From: Bradyrhizobium sp. AZCC 1693
GTDB taxonomy: Bacteria > Pseudomonadota > Alphaproteobacteria > Rhizobiales > Xanthobacteraceae
Direction of reading: 5' to 3'
Assembly (NCBI RefSeq): GCF_036924745.1
Contig: NZ_JAZHSD010000001.1
Location: 310,001 to 374,000 of the forward strand
Length of the DNA: 64,000 bases
In this document: positions 9,327 through 17,320 of the stretch, in pieces
How the letters are laid out: each line of letters opens with the position of its first letter
Numbering within the stretch: the first letter of the stretch is position 1
Translations under genes and position numbers: made by a program
The notes under the pieces: model-generated
Databases searched by the model: none
Told to the model about the DNA's origin: nothing
Seen by the model: the letters and a program-made list of their open reading frames with translations, nothing else

Positions 9327-10928
9327 ATGAACGCGAAATCGGGACGAACCTTGTTTGCCGCCGGCCTGATCAGTGCGGCGCTCGCAAGCGGCGCAATCGG
9401 CCAGCAAGACCAAAATCTCGGTAAGGTAACTTTCGCTACCTCCTGCGACCCCAAAGTGCAGGTCGAGTTTGACCGCGGTGTCGCCATGCTTCATTCGTAC
9501 TGGTTCGTGATCGCCCGCCGGAAATTCGAAGAGATCCTGCAGCAGGATCCCACTTGCGCCATGGCGTATTGGGGCGTGGCGATGGACCTGCTCGGCAACA
9601 CCCTTGCAACTACCCCGTCACGGGCGGACGCGCAGGCAGCTTGGGCCGCACTCGAGAAGGCGCGGGCTGCCGGGCCGAAGACCCAGCGCGAACGTGACTG
9701 GATCGAGGCGCTGAGCGCCTATTTTCGTGACCACGATAAGGTCGATGTAAATGCCCGACTGGCAGCCTACAATACCGCGATGGCGCAGATGGCGCAAAAC
9801 TATCCTGACGACTACGAAGTCCAGGCCTTTTATGCGTTGACGCTTCAAGCCGCCGCACCGAAAAGCGACCTCACCTACGCCAATCAGGTCAAGTCCGCAG
9901 CGTTATTGGAGAAACTCTTCGAGCAGAATCCGCAGCATCCGGGCGTGACACACTACCTCATTCACGCCTACGACTTCGCGCCGCTTGCCGACAAGGGGAT
10001 CGCTTCAGCGCGGCGTTATGCCAGCATTGCGCCGGCCGTGCCGCACGCGCGGCACATGCCATCGCATATCTATTCCATGGTCGGCCTGTGGGAGGAATCC
10101 ATTGCCTCCAACGCGTCGTCGCTGGAGATCCAGCCGGACTACTATCATGCGTCGGATTTCATGGTTTATGCCCACCTGCAGCTCGCACAGGATACCAAGG
10201 CTGATGCCATGATCAAGAGGTCGCTCGCCACCGCCGATCGCGGCGATCGTCCTATCACCTTCGTTAATTTCACCGCCAAGTCCGCCATGCCCGCGCGTTA
10301 TGTCCTGGAACGCGCAGATTGGGCTGGCGCCGCCGAGCTGCCTATGATTGCCACCCAATATCCGATGGCGGATTCGTTGATCCGCTTCACGCGCGGTCTG
10401 GGCATGGCCCGCACGGGTGATCTTGCAGGCGCCAAGGCAGAGATCGAAGCGATGAAGGCGTTGCGAACGACACTGCAGCGTGCCGACCAATCCTATTGGG
10501 CGGACCGGACCGAAGAGCAGATGCTGGCCGTTTCGGCCTGGATCGCACTGAAGGAAGGCGCGACCGATCAGGCGCTGCGGTTCATGCGAGCCGCGGCCGA
10601 TGGCGAGGACGGCAGCGTCAAGCATGTCGCGATGGAGAATCGCCTCTATCCGTTCCGCGAATTGCTGGCCGAACTACTTCTGGAGACGGGGCAGCCTGCC
10701 GCCGCCCTGAACGAGTTCGAGACTGCACTCAAGCAGACGCCCAACCGCTTTCGCGCGTTTTGGGGAGCCGCCCGCGCTGCCGACAGCGCAGGCGACCGGC
10801 AGAAGGCCTCCGATTATTTTGGCAAGCTGGTGAACTTGGCCAGCAACGCCGATACGGAGCGGCAGGAAATCCGTGTGGCCCGGGCACATACGCGCCAAGA
10901 CGACACGATAGGTTCTGCACGAAAATAA
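9327..10928 (+). CDS. Periplasmic tetratricopeptide-repeat protein
   Basis: A 533-residue protein with a signal peptide (residues 1-25, cleavage after ASGAIG-Q region) and repeated helical TPR-like units, for example FDRGVAMLHSYWFVIARRKF, FEEILQQDPTCAMAYWGVAM and a C-terminal pair with LLETGQPAAALNEFETALKQ. Proteins of this layout are annotated only as TPR repeat proteins and act as protein-binding scaffolds; no catalytic motif is visible. AAAGGAG precedes the ATG. The next gene, on the same strand 52 bp on, also encodes a TPR protein, so the two are probably cotranscribed. Confidence 0.8.
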   Translation: MNAKSGRTLFAAGLISAALASGAIGQQDQNLGKVTFATSCDPKVQVEFDRGVAMLHSYWFVIARRKFEEILQQDPTCAMAYWGVAMDLLGNTLATTPSRADAQAAWAALEKARAAGPKTQRERDWIEALSAYFRDHDKVDVNARLAAYNTAMAQMAQNYPDDYEVQAFYALTLQAAAPKSDLTYANQVKSAALLEKLFEQNPQHPGVTHYLIHAYDFAPLADKGIASARRYASIAPAVPHARHMPSHIYSMVGLWEESIASNASSLEIQPDYYHASDFMVYAHLQLAQDTKADAMIKRSLATADRGDRPITFVNFTAKSAMPARYVLERADWAGAAELPMIATQYPMADSLIRFTRGLGMARTGDLAGAKAEIEAMKALRTTLQRADQSYWADRTEEQMLAVSAWIALKEGATDQALRFMRAAADGEDGSVKHVAMENRLYPFRELLAELLLETGQPAAALNEFETALKQTPNRFRAFWGAARAADSAGDRQKASDYFGKLVNLASNADTERQEIRVARAHTRQDDTIGSARK

Positions 10929-10980
10929 TTCCTTGGCTGCCTGGCCCAGCGCCCGGCAGCCATCAGGTCGGGAAGCCACG

Positions 10981-11556
10981 ATGATCCGCGCGGTCGCATT
11001 GGCAATCATGCTCGGCGTGCTGGTGAGCGGCGTGGCCGCCTACACCATAAGCTCGCCGGGCTGGCGGATCGCGACTGCACCGCCATTCGGTGTGGCCGTA
11101 AGGCGGGCTGAGCCGAGCGCCACCGCCGACGCCTGGCCGATCTGCACCACTATGAGGTCGGTTGCATTGGATGCCGACTGGGCGCAACTCGATCCCGATT
11201 TCAAGGCCGGCAAGAGGGCACTGCGCGCAGAGAATTGGAATGGCGCAATCGCAGCGTTCGAGCTCGCTGCGCTGCGCGACCCGACTAATGCCGATATCCA
11301 GAACTACATCGGCTATGCCTATCGGCGGCTGCGTCAGATGGGTCCGGCTATTGGCCATTATCAGAAGGCATTGATGCTGAACTCCCGCCACCGCAGCGCG
11401 CATGAGCATCTCGGTGAGGCTTATCTGGTGCTGGGGGAGCCGGCCAAGGCACAGCAATTGCTGATGGCGCTGGAAAATCTCTGCCTGCTTCCCTGCGAGG
11501 AATACGACGACCTCAAACGTGCCGTTACGGCGTACAAAACGCTGGTCGGGCAGTGA
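10981..11556 (+). CDS. Small membrane-anchored or exported TPR protein
   Basis: A 191-residue protein starting MIRAVALAIMLGVLVSGVAA, an N-terminal hydrophobic signal or anchor. Residues about 75-160 hold two TPR motifs (AENWNGAIAAFELAALRDP, then YIGYAYRRLRQMGPAIGHYQ). A pair CLLPC lies near residue 168, possibly a disulfide. The longer in-frame start at 10933 adds a Pro/Arg-rich stretch before the hydrophobic segment and is less likely. It follows the 533-residue TPR gene closely. Bacterial homologues are often described as TPR proteins next to sugar or metal systems, but the context here gives no such hint. Confidence 0.78.
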   Translation: MIRAVALAIMLGVLVSGVAAYTISSPGWRIATAPPFGVAVRRAEPSATADAWPICTTMRSVALDADWAQLDPDFKAGKRALRAENWNGAIAAFELAALRDPTNADIQNYIGYAYRRLRQMGPAIGHYQKALMLNSRHRSAHEHLGEAYLVLGEPAKAQQLLMALENLCLLPCEEYDDLKRAVTAYKTLVGQ

Positions 11557-11639
11557 GGTCGATTCATCGGCCACCAGCGCCACGCCAGACCGCGGCGGCG
11601 CCATGCCCACCGTATCTCACTGACCATGGCGTTGCTAAA

Positions 11640-11748
11640 CCCTCATGCTGGTGAGGAGCCGCGTGAGCGGCGTCTCGAACCATGAGGCTCCGATCTCGCC
11701 CGTGGCCATCCTTCGAGATGACCGCTTTGCTGTCTCCTCGGGATGAGG
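11640..11748. repeat. Palindromic intergenic repeat (CCTCATGCTGGTGAGGAG type)
   Basis: The arm CCTCATGCTGGTGAGGAGCC followed by GCGTGAGCGGCGTCTCGAAC is mirrored by CCTTCGAGATGACCGC and CTCCTCGGGATGAGG at the other end. It resembles a widely dispersed Bradyrhizobium-type element (general knowledge); no second copy lies in this window. Confidence 0.6.
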
Positions 11749-12281
11749 TCGGTGGTGCGGTTACGATGCCTATCCGTGGACTGATTTGCCCGACGGGCAA
11801 AGCCGCGCGTGTTTCGAACCGCAGACGCGCAAAAACACCGCAAAACCCGCTGCGCGCAAACACGAATTTCACCAGCCATTTCAACGTGATTTGGGTCGTC
11901 CAGATTGCGCATCGAAAATATTCCGCTTCCCATTCTCCGCAAATCAGCTTCCTTTACGCGCCATCCCGCCTCATCGAAGAGGGGCGTACGCGTCGTCACG
12001 ATACGTGGAGTGCGGGTTGCGGTGGACGCGATGGCGTTGCGCGCGCGAGGCATTGCAGGGCGGTCTCGAGCTTGGTCTTGGGGCTGTGAGCGATCGATCC
12101 GCGCAGGACGAGCGACGTTGTTGCGTACGGCAAAAGCGTGTGGTTCTGGCACCCGTGGCTGGTGTCAAGCTGGTGGAGGCTGTTCGAATCCAACCGGGTT
12201 CGATCAGCCGTCAATCCGGCAGCGACGGAGGCAAGAGGAATTCGTCTCCGGGGAGAGCTCGGCATAAGCCGTAAAGCCATT

Positions 12282-12410
12282 GCGCAGGGAAGGCCGGATG
12301 CTCTCCGCTGGACCTGTATGCTCGTGTGCGCACTTCTTTGTGCACATTGCACACGAGACCGCGGGTGCAGCGCGCACCCGGTCTTCCCTGCGCCCTCTCA
12401 CGAAGAGGGC
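12282..12410. ncRNA. Candidate structured RNA (three-way junction)
   Basis: A 13-bp outer stem (12282-12294 with 12381-12393; one G-U in RNA) encloses two hairpins: CTCGTGTGC/GCACACGAG (12321-12329 with 12349-12357, with an inner GCAC-TTCTTT-GTGC) and CGGGTGC/GCACCCG (12362-12368 with 12374-12380). A further hairpin, CCCTCT/AGAGGG, abuts it (12393-12409). Nested stems of this kind are unlikely by chance and no ORF explains them. The strand is undecided because the stems are near-palindromic. It could be a small RNA, a mobile-element relic or a dispersed structured repeat. Confidence 0.5.
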
Positions 12411-12619
12411 CGAGCAACCAGGCATAACTCGGGCGCGTCGCGCCGCGAGAACACGCCGGCATATCCGGCTCTCACGACCTGATACGATTTCCGCTGATAA
12501 TCATCCCGAGTTGAGTCTAGTCGCTACCGTCTCGCCCTGCGGAATATTTCGGCGCTTGCCAAGGGGGCGGCGACAGGCCAGAAAAAAACCTGGAAGAAGA
12601 AACGCCAACGGAGAACGAT

Positions 12620-13768
12620 TTGACCATCAAGGGCAAAGCCTACATTGCCGGGATCTACGAGCATCCCACCCGGCACGCACCCGACAAATCAACCGCACAG
12701 TTGCATGCCGAGGTCGCCAAGGGGGCGATCGAGGATGCCGGGCTCACCAAAGCCGACATCGACGGCTATTTCTGCGCCGGCGACGCCCCCGGCGGCCTTT
12801 GGCCGATGGTCGATTATCTCGGCCTCAAGGTTCGCCATATGGATTCCACCGATACCGGCGGCTGTTCCTATTTGATCCACCTCGGCCACGCGGCAGAGGC
12901 GATCGCGGCCGGCAAATGCTCGATCGCGCTCATTACCCTGGCGGGCAAGCCGCGCACCGGCCCGATGCCGCCACGTGCGGCCGGCGCCGAAGCCGATTTC
13001 GAGGCGGCCTATGGCGCGACTACCCACAATGCCTACGGCATGTGTGCCATGCGTCATATGCACGACTATGGCACCACGAGCGAACAGCTCGCCTGGATCA
13101 AGGTCGCGGCTTCCCATCACGCGCAGTACAACCCGCACGCGATGCTTAAAGAGGTCGTCACCGTCGAGGACGTCATCAACTCGCCGATGATCTCGGACCC
13201 GCTGCACCGGATGGATTGCTGCGTCGTCACCGACGGCGGTGGCGCTGTCATCGTGACCACGCCGGAAATCGCGAAAAGCCTGAAGAAGCCGCTGGTGCGG
13301 CTGATCGGCCATGGCGAGGCGATGAAGGGCCCGCGCGGCGGCAAGGATCTCGATCTCACTTATTCCGCCGGCGTCTGGTCCGGCCCGCGCGCCTTCGAGG
13401 AAGCGGGCATTACCCCGAAAGATATCAAGTACGCCTCGATCTATGACAGCTTCACCATCACGGTTTTGATGCAGCTCGAAGACCTCGGCTTCTGCAAGAA
13501 GGGTGAGGGCGGCAAGTTCGTCGCCGACGGCAACTTGATTTCGGGCGTCGGCAAGCTGCCGTTCAACACCGATGGTGGCGGTCTCTGCAGCAACCATCCG
13601 GTCAACCGCGGCGGCATGACCAAGATCCTCGAGGCGGTCCGCCAATTGCGCGGCGAAGCCCATCCGAAGGTGCAGGTGCCGAATTGCGATCTCGCGATCG
13701 CCCACGGCACCGGCGGACTTCTCGGCGTGCGTCACGCCGCCTCAACCTGTATTCTGGAGCGCGTGTAA
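12620..13768 (+). CDS. SCPx-type thiolase / thiolase-domain protein
   Basis: A 382-residue thiolase-superfamily protein of the sterol-carrier-protein-x/nonspecific lipid-transfer type. The start is TTG at 12620, with GGAGAACG just upstream. A candidate active-site Cys is Cys82 in TGGCSYLIH; the C-terminal IAHGTGG supplies the second conserved motif. The usual NEAFA/GHP motifs are replaced (SNHPVNRGG), as in thiolase-like acyl-CoA lyases or aldolases that need a DUF35 partner. Exactly such a partner overlaps it (TAATG). Expected role: thiolytic or retro-aldol cleavage of 3-oxo or 3-hydroxy acyl-CoAs, possibly branched or sterol-like. First gene of the acyl-CoA cluster. Confidence 0.88.
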   Translation: MTIKGKAYIAGIYEHPTRHAPDKSTAQLHAEVAKGAIEDAGLTKADIDGYFCAGDAPGGLWPMVDYLGLKVRHMDSTDTGGCSYLIHLGHAAEAIAAGKCSIALITLAGKPRTGPMPPRAAGAEADFEAAYGATTHNAYGMCAMRHMHDYGTTSEQLAWIKVAASHHAQYNPHAMLKEVVTVEDVINSPMISDPLHRMDCCVVTDGGGAVIVTTPEIAKSLKKPLVRLIGHGEAMKGPRGGKDLDLTYSAGVWSGPRAFEEAGITPKDIKYASIYDSFTITVLMQLEDLGFCKKGEGGKFVADGNLISGVGKLPFNTDGGGLCSNHPVNRGGMTKILEAVRQLRGEAHPKVQVPNCDLAIAHGTGGLLGVRHAASTCILERV

Positions 13769-14157
13769 TGGCTGATGTGAAAAAATATCCGACGCCGGTA
13801 ACCAACCCCGAGACCGCGCAGTTCTGGGAAGCGGCCAAGGCCGGCAAGTTCATGATCAAGCGCTGCACCGCCTGCGGCGAGCCGCACTACTTCCCGCGCT
13901 CGATCTGCCCGTTCTGCTTCTCCGACAAGACGGTGTGGGAGGAAGCTTCCGGCGAGGCCACGATCTACACCTACAGCCTGATGCGCAAATCGCCGACCGG
14001 TCCTTACGCGATCGCCTATGTGACGCTCAAGGAAGGTCCGTCGCTGCAGACCAACATCGTCGATTGCGATCTTGAGAAGCTGAAGATCGGCCAGAAGGTG
14101 AAGGTGGTGTTCAAGCCAACCGATGGCGCCCCGCTGCCGTTCTTCACGGCGGCCTGA
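13768..14157 (+). CDS. Zn-ribbon/OB-fold DUF35 protein (thiolase partner)
   Basis: A 129-residue DUF35 protein: N-terminal helical hairpin, rubredoxin-like zinc ribbon CTACGEPHYFPRSICPFC at residues about 31-48 with both CxxC pairs intact, then an OB-fold. DUF35 proteins bind SCPx-type thiolases and acyl-CoA, as in archaeal HMG-CoA synthesis and steroid side-chain aldolases (established for those families). The start overlaps the thiolase stop by one base (TAATG), strongly suggesting translational coupling and a complex. Confidence 0.92.
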   Translation: MADVKKYPTPVTNPETAQFWEAAKAGKFMIKRCTACGEPHYFPRSICPFCFSDKTVWEEASGEATIYTYSLMRKSPTGPYAIAYVTLKEGPSLQTNIVDCDLEKLKIGQKVKVVFKPTDGAPLPFFTAA

Positions 14158-14163
14158 GCCTTT

Positions 14164-14307
14164 CCCTTCTCCCCTTGTGGGAGAAGGTGGCGCGAAGCAC
14201 CGGATGAGGGGTTCTATCCGCGAGCGATGTGCTTGCGGAGCCAACCCCTCACCCAAGCGAGTTTGTGGCTAGCGCCGGTGATGCCCTCTCCCACAAGGGG
14301 AGAGGGC
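14164..14307. repeat. Palindromic intergenic repeat (CTTCTCCCCTTGTGGGAG type)
   Basis: The left arm CCCTTCTCCCCTTGTGGGAG pairs with the right arm CTCTCCCACAAGGGGAGAGG; the interior has a second inverted block (GGATGAGGGGTT against AACCCCTCACCC). It lies within the acyl-CoA operon, between the DUF35 and MaoC genes, so it would be transcribed as a hairpin in the mRNA. Confidence 0.8.
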
Positions 14308-14354
14308 GCTGCAACGGGCGCCGGTCAAGAAGATTTCGGGAGAGGACGACGGCA

Positions 14355-15215
14355 ATGCCGATCAACTACGAACAACTCATGGCCCTGAAAAATCTCGGCC
14401 AGAAATACGCCTATACCGACCGCGAGGTGATGCTTTACGCCTATGGCATCGGCATGGGCGCCGATCCGATGGATGAGAACGAACTCGCCTATGTCAACGA
14501 AGGCACCTTGACCCCGCGGCCCCTCAAGGTCGTGCCGACCTTCGCCTCGGTGGCGGCGTGGGGCTCAGGGCCCGGCGAGATGAATCTCAACCGCGTGATG
14601 GTGGTCGACGGCGAGCGCGACATCACCTTCCACAAGCCGCTGCCGAGTGCTGCCAAGATCACGGCCGACTCGACCGTGCTGGATGTTTTCGACAAGGGCA
14701 AGGACAAGGGCGCGGTGATCCGTCACCAGACCGTGCTGAAGGACGAGAGCGGCGACAAGCTCGCTACGCTGGTGGCTTCGCGTTTTGCGCGCGGCGACGG
14801 CGGCTTCGGCGGGCCTTCCGAAGGCCAGCCGGAGCCGCACAAGGTGCCGAGCCGCGCTCCCGACCAGATCGTCGACATCACGACGCGGCCGGATCAGGCG
14901 CTGGTCTACCGCCTCTGCGGCGACCGCAACCCGCTGCACTCTGATCCCGAGTTTGCCAAGAAGGCGGGCTTCCCGCGGCCGATCCTGCACGGCATGTGCA
15001 CCTATGGGATCACCTGCCGCGGCGTGCTGCAGACCTACGCCGACTACGATCCGTCCGCCTTCAAACAGCACGTCGCGCGCTTTTCCTCGCCGGTCTTCCC
15101 CGGCGAGACCGTGACGATGGAATTGTGGAAGGACGGCAACGTGATTTCGTTCGAAGCCAAGGTGAAGTCGAGGGGCGTCACCGTGATCAAGAGCGGCAAG
15201 ACGGTGCTGGGGTGA
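14355..15215 (+). CDS. MaoC-type (R)-enoyl-CoA hydratase, double hot-dog
   Basis: A 286-residue protein with the length of two hot-dog domains, as in the hydratase-2 part of eukaryotic MFE-2. The C-terminal domain carries the hydratase-2 signature (YRLCGDRNPLHSDP near residues 190-203, with the catalytic Asp/His pair) and FPRPILHGMCTYG. The N-terminal domain starts MPINYEQLMALKNLG and includes the substrate-lid region VVPTFASVAAW. Expected reaction: hydration of trans-2-enoyl-CoA to (3R)-hydroxyacyl-CoA. It sits between the thiolase/DUF35 pair and an MFE-2-like dehydrogenase, giving a peroxisome-like beta-oxidation set. Confidence 0.92.
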   Translation: MPINYEQLMALKNLGQKYAYTDREVMLYAYGIGMGADPMDENELAYVNEGTLTPRPLKVVPTFASVAAWGSGPGEMNLNRVMVVDGERDITFHKPLPSAAKITADSTVLDVFDKGKDKGAVIRHQTVLKDESGDKLATLVASRFARGDGGFGGPSEGQPEPHKVPSRAPDQIVDITTRPDQALVYRLCGDRNPLHSDPEFAKKAGFPRPILHGMCTYGITCRGVLQTYADYDPSAFKQHVARFSSPVFPGETVTMELWKDGNVISFEAKVKSRGVTVIKSGKTVLG

Positions 15216-15242
15216 TGTCACAGAACGCGCTTGAGTTTTGTC

Positions 15243-15328
15243 GTCATGGCCGGGCTTGACCCGGCCATCCACGTCTTTCTCTCGGTTACAGGAAAGACGT
15301 GGATGCCCGGCACAAGGCCGGGCATGAC
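15243..15328. repeat. Palindromic intergenic repeat (GTCATGGCCGGGC type)
   Basis: A long inverted repeat: GTCATGGCCGGGCTTGACCC at one end and the complementary GGCACAAGGCCGGGCATGAC at the other, with the inner arms CCACGTCTTTC and GAAAGACGTGG around a short loop. A single arm of the same family is at 1046-1075. It lies inside the acyl-CoA cluster. Confidence 0.85.
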
Positions 15329-15365
15329 GGCGGAAATGCAAGAAGACTAGACGGGAGAACACACC

Positions 15366-16247
15366 ATGGGACTACTCGACGGCAAGGTCGCGATCATCAC
15401 CGGTGCGGGCGGCGGGCTCGGTGAGGCCTACGCAAAGCTGTTCGCGCGCGAGGGCGCGGCGGTCGTGGTCAACGACCTCGGCGGTCCCCGCGACGGCTCC
15501 GGCGCCGATGTTTCGATGGCGCAGAAGGTGGTCAATTCGATCAAGGAAGAGGGCGGCCGGGCGGTCGCCAATGGTTCCGACATCTCGACCATCGCAGGCG
15601 GGCAGTCGGTGTTCGAGGACGCTATCAAGAATTTCGGCCGCGCCGATATTTTGGTGAACAATGCCGGCATCCTGCTCGACGAAACTTTTGCAAAAGCAAA
15701 GGAAGCCAACTGGGACAGGGTGATCAGGGTGCATCTCAAGGGCACGTTCTGCTGCACCCAGCCGGTGTTCAAATGGATGCGCGAAAACGGCGGCGGCGTC
15801 ATCGTCAACACGTCGTCGACCTCGGGCCTGATCGGCAATTTCGGTCAGACCAATTACGGCGCCGCCAAGGGCGGTATCTGGGGACTGTCGAATGTGCTGG
15901 CCATTGAAGGCCGCAAGTACAACATCCGGATCTGGACGCTGGCCCCGGGTGCGCTGACCCGCATGACCGCAGACCTGCCACGATATAAGGAGAACCCCGG
16001 CGCGGCGCTGGGCCCGGACGGCATCGCGCCGGCCGTGCTATACATGGTCAGCGACTTGTCGGGCGACCAGACCGGCAAGGTGCTCGGCGTTTCCGGCCCG
16101 CGCGGCGTGCGGGAGATGCGGATGATGGAAATGGAAGGCTGGACGCCGCCGTTTACGGGGTGGAAGGCTGAGGATATCGTTACCCACGCCAAAGAGATCT
16201 TCTTCTCCGAGGAGGATATCAAGAAGTCGGCGCGGCGATTCAAGTAG
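15366..16247 (+). CDS. SDR (3R)-hydroxyacyl-CoA dehydrogenase, MFE-2 type
   Basis: A 293-residue short-chain dehydrogenase. The NAD(P) site TGAGGGLG is at 12-19, NNAG at 98-101, the catalytic Ser in NTSSTSG near 150, and the YxxxK pair is Tyr164/Lys168. The segment VVVNDLGGPRDGSGADVS and the length of the nucleotide-binding region resemble the dehydrogenase domain of peroxisomal MFE-2 rather than FabG. Expected reaction: (3R)-hydroxyacyl-CoA to 3-oxoacyl-CoA. AACACACC before the ATG is weakly purine-rich, with GGGAGA a little further up. It directly follows the MaoC hydratase, its logical partner. Confidence 0.92.
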   Translation: MGLLDGKVAIITGAGGGLGEAYAKLFAREGAAVVVNDLGGPRDGSGADVSMAQKVVNSIKEEGGRAVANGSDISTIAGGQSVFEDAIKNFGRADILVNNAGILLDETFAKAKEANWDRVIRVHLKGTFCCTQPVFKWMRENGGGVIVNTSSTSGLIGNFGQTNYGAAKGGIWGLSNVLAIEGRKYNIRIWTLAPGALTRMTADLPRYKENPGAALGPDGIAPAVLYMVSDLSGDQTGKVLGVSGPRGVREMRMMEMEGWTPPFTGWKAEDIVTHAKEIFFSEEDIKKSARRFK

Positions 16248-16249
16248 AT

Positions 16250-16337
16250 GTCGTTCCGGGGCGATGCGATAGCATCGAACCCCAATGCGCAGTTGCGCAT
16301 TGTGGAATTCCGGGTTCGCTTCGCGCCCCGGAATGAC
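16250..16337. repeat. Palindromic intergenic repeat (GTCGTTCCGGGGCG type)
   Basis: GTCGTTCCGGGGCGATGCGA at one end is mirrored by TCGCGCCCCGGAATGAC at the other, with ATGCGCAGTTGCGCAT as an inner perfect palindrome. It occupies nearly the whole gap between the SDR and the DHDPS-family gene and would form an mRNA hairpin. Confidence 0.8.
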
Positions 16338-16359
16338 GGACAATAGGATAGAGGCACGA

Positions 16360-17316
16360 ATGACAAAGCTCACCGCCCAGGCCGCCGGCACCTTCGCCAT
16401 CGCGCCGACACCGTTCCACGACGACGGCCGCATCGACGAGAAATCGATCGACCGGCTGACCGACTTCTACGCCGAGGTCGGCTGCGACGGCGTCACCGTG
16501 CTCGGTATTCTGGGCGAGGCGCCGAAGCTCGACGCAGCCGAGGCGGAGCAGGTGGCGGTTCGCTTCGTCAAGCGCGCCAAGAACATGCAGATCATCGTCG
16601 GCGTTTCGGCGCCGGGTTTTGCCTCGATGCGCTCGCTGGCGAAAGCCTCGATGGACGCCGGCGCCGCGGGCGTGATGATCGCGCCGCCGCCGCATTTGCG
16701 CACCGACGACCAGATCACCGGCTATTTCAAGCAGGCGCAGGAAGCGATCGGCGACGACATTCCATGGGTGCTGCAGGACTATCCGCTGACGCTCAACGTC
16801 ATCTTCACGCCGGCCGTGATCCGCAAGATCGTGATGGACTCGCCGTCCTGTGTGATGCTCAAGCACGAGGACTGGCCGGGCCTGGAGAAGATCTCCACGC
16901 TGCGCGGCTATCAGAAAGACGGCTCGCTGCGCCCGCTTTCAATTCTCGTCGGCAATGGCGGGCTGTTCCTCGATTTCGAAATGGAGCGCGGCGCGGACGG
17001 CGCCATGACGGGTTATGCGTTCCCGGAACTCCTGATCGACGTCATCAAACTGTCGAAGGCCGGCAAGCGCGACGCCGCGCACGATCTGTTCGACGCGCAT
17101 CTGCCGCTGATCCGTTACGAGCAGCAGCCCGGCGCGGGTCTTGCGGTGCGCAAATACGTGCTGCAGAAGCGCGGCATCATCTCTTCCAGCGCGCAGCGCA
17201 AGCCCGGTGCGACGATTACGGCAACCGCAAAGGCCGAGGTCGAGTATCTGTTGTCGCGGGTGGCGCGCGTCGACCGCCGCGCCAATCTGCAACCGCAATC
17301 CAGCGCGGCGGGCTAG
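16360..17316 (+). CDS. Dihydrodipicolinate synthase family aldolase/lyase
   Basis: A 318-residue TIM-barrel of the DapA/NAL superfamily. The Schiff-base Lys lies in SCVMLKHEDWPG (near 170) and the catalytic Tyr in VLQDYPL (near 141); the GxxGE-like substrate loop is present as LGILGEAP rather than the GTTGE of DapA. This points to a lyase or aldolase acting on another 2-oxo acid, not lysine synthesis. I chose ATG 16360 because the longer frame runs through a palindromic repeat. The next gene starts 4 bp after its stop, so they are cotranscribed. Confidence 0.88.
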   Translation: MTKLTAQAAGTFAIAPTPFHDDGRIDEKSIDRLTDFYAEVGCDGVTVLGILGEAPKLDAAEAEQVAVRFVKRAKNMQIIVGVSAPGFASMRSLAKASMDAGAAGVMIAPPPHLRTDDQITGYFKQAQEAIGDDIPWVLQDYPLTLNVIFTPAVIRKIVMDSPSCVMLKHEDWPGLEKISTLRGYQKDGSLRPLSILVGNGGLFLDFEMERGADGAMTGYAFPELLIDVIKLSKAGKRDAAHDLFDAHLPLIRYEQQPGAGLAVRKYVLQKRGIISSSAQRKPGATITATAKAEVEYLLSRVARVDRRANLQPQSSAAG

Positions 17317-17320
17317 TCCA

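Larger units (their letters stand above)
11557..12619. other. Gene-free kilobase with a repeat and a structured element
   Basis: About 1060 bp without a convincing coding region. It contains a palindromic repeat (11640-11748) and, from about 12282 to 12410, a strongly structured segment listed separately. ORFs in several frames on both strands overlap here, have atypical Arg/Ser-rich composition and look spurious. The last 40 bp hold the ribosome binding site for the thiolase gene. Confidence 0.6.

Noticed and set aside
12282..12410. CRISPR or tRNA explanation for the structured element
   Set aside because: The stems are of different sequence and not evenly spaced repeats, and there is no anticodon arm or CCA end.
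11786..12482. Several overlapping ORFs in the gene-free kilobase
   Set aside because: Arg/Ser/Pro-rich, no ribosome binding sites, conflicting frames, and they run through hairpins of the structured element.
12689..13735. Minus-strand ORF of 348 codons
   Set aside because: Antisense to the thiolase, which has clear motifs, a ribosome binding site and operon context.
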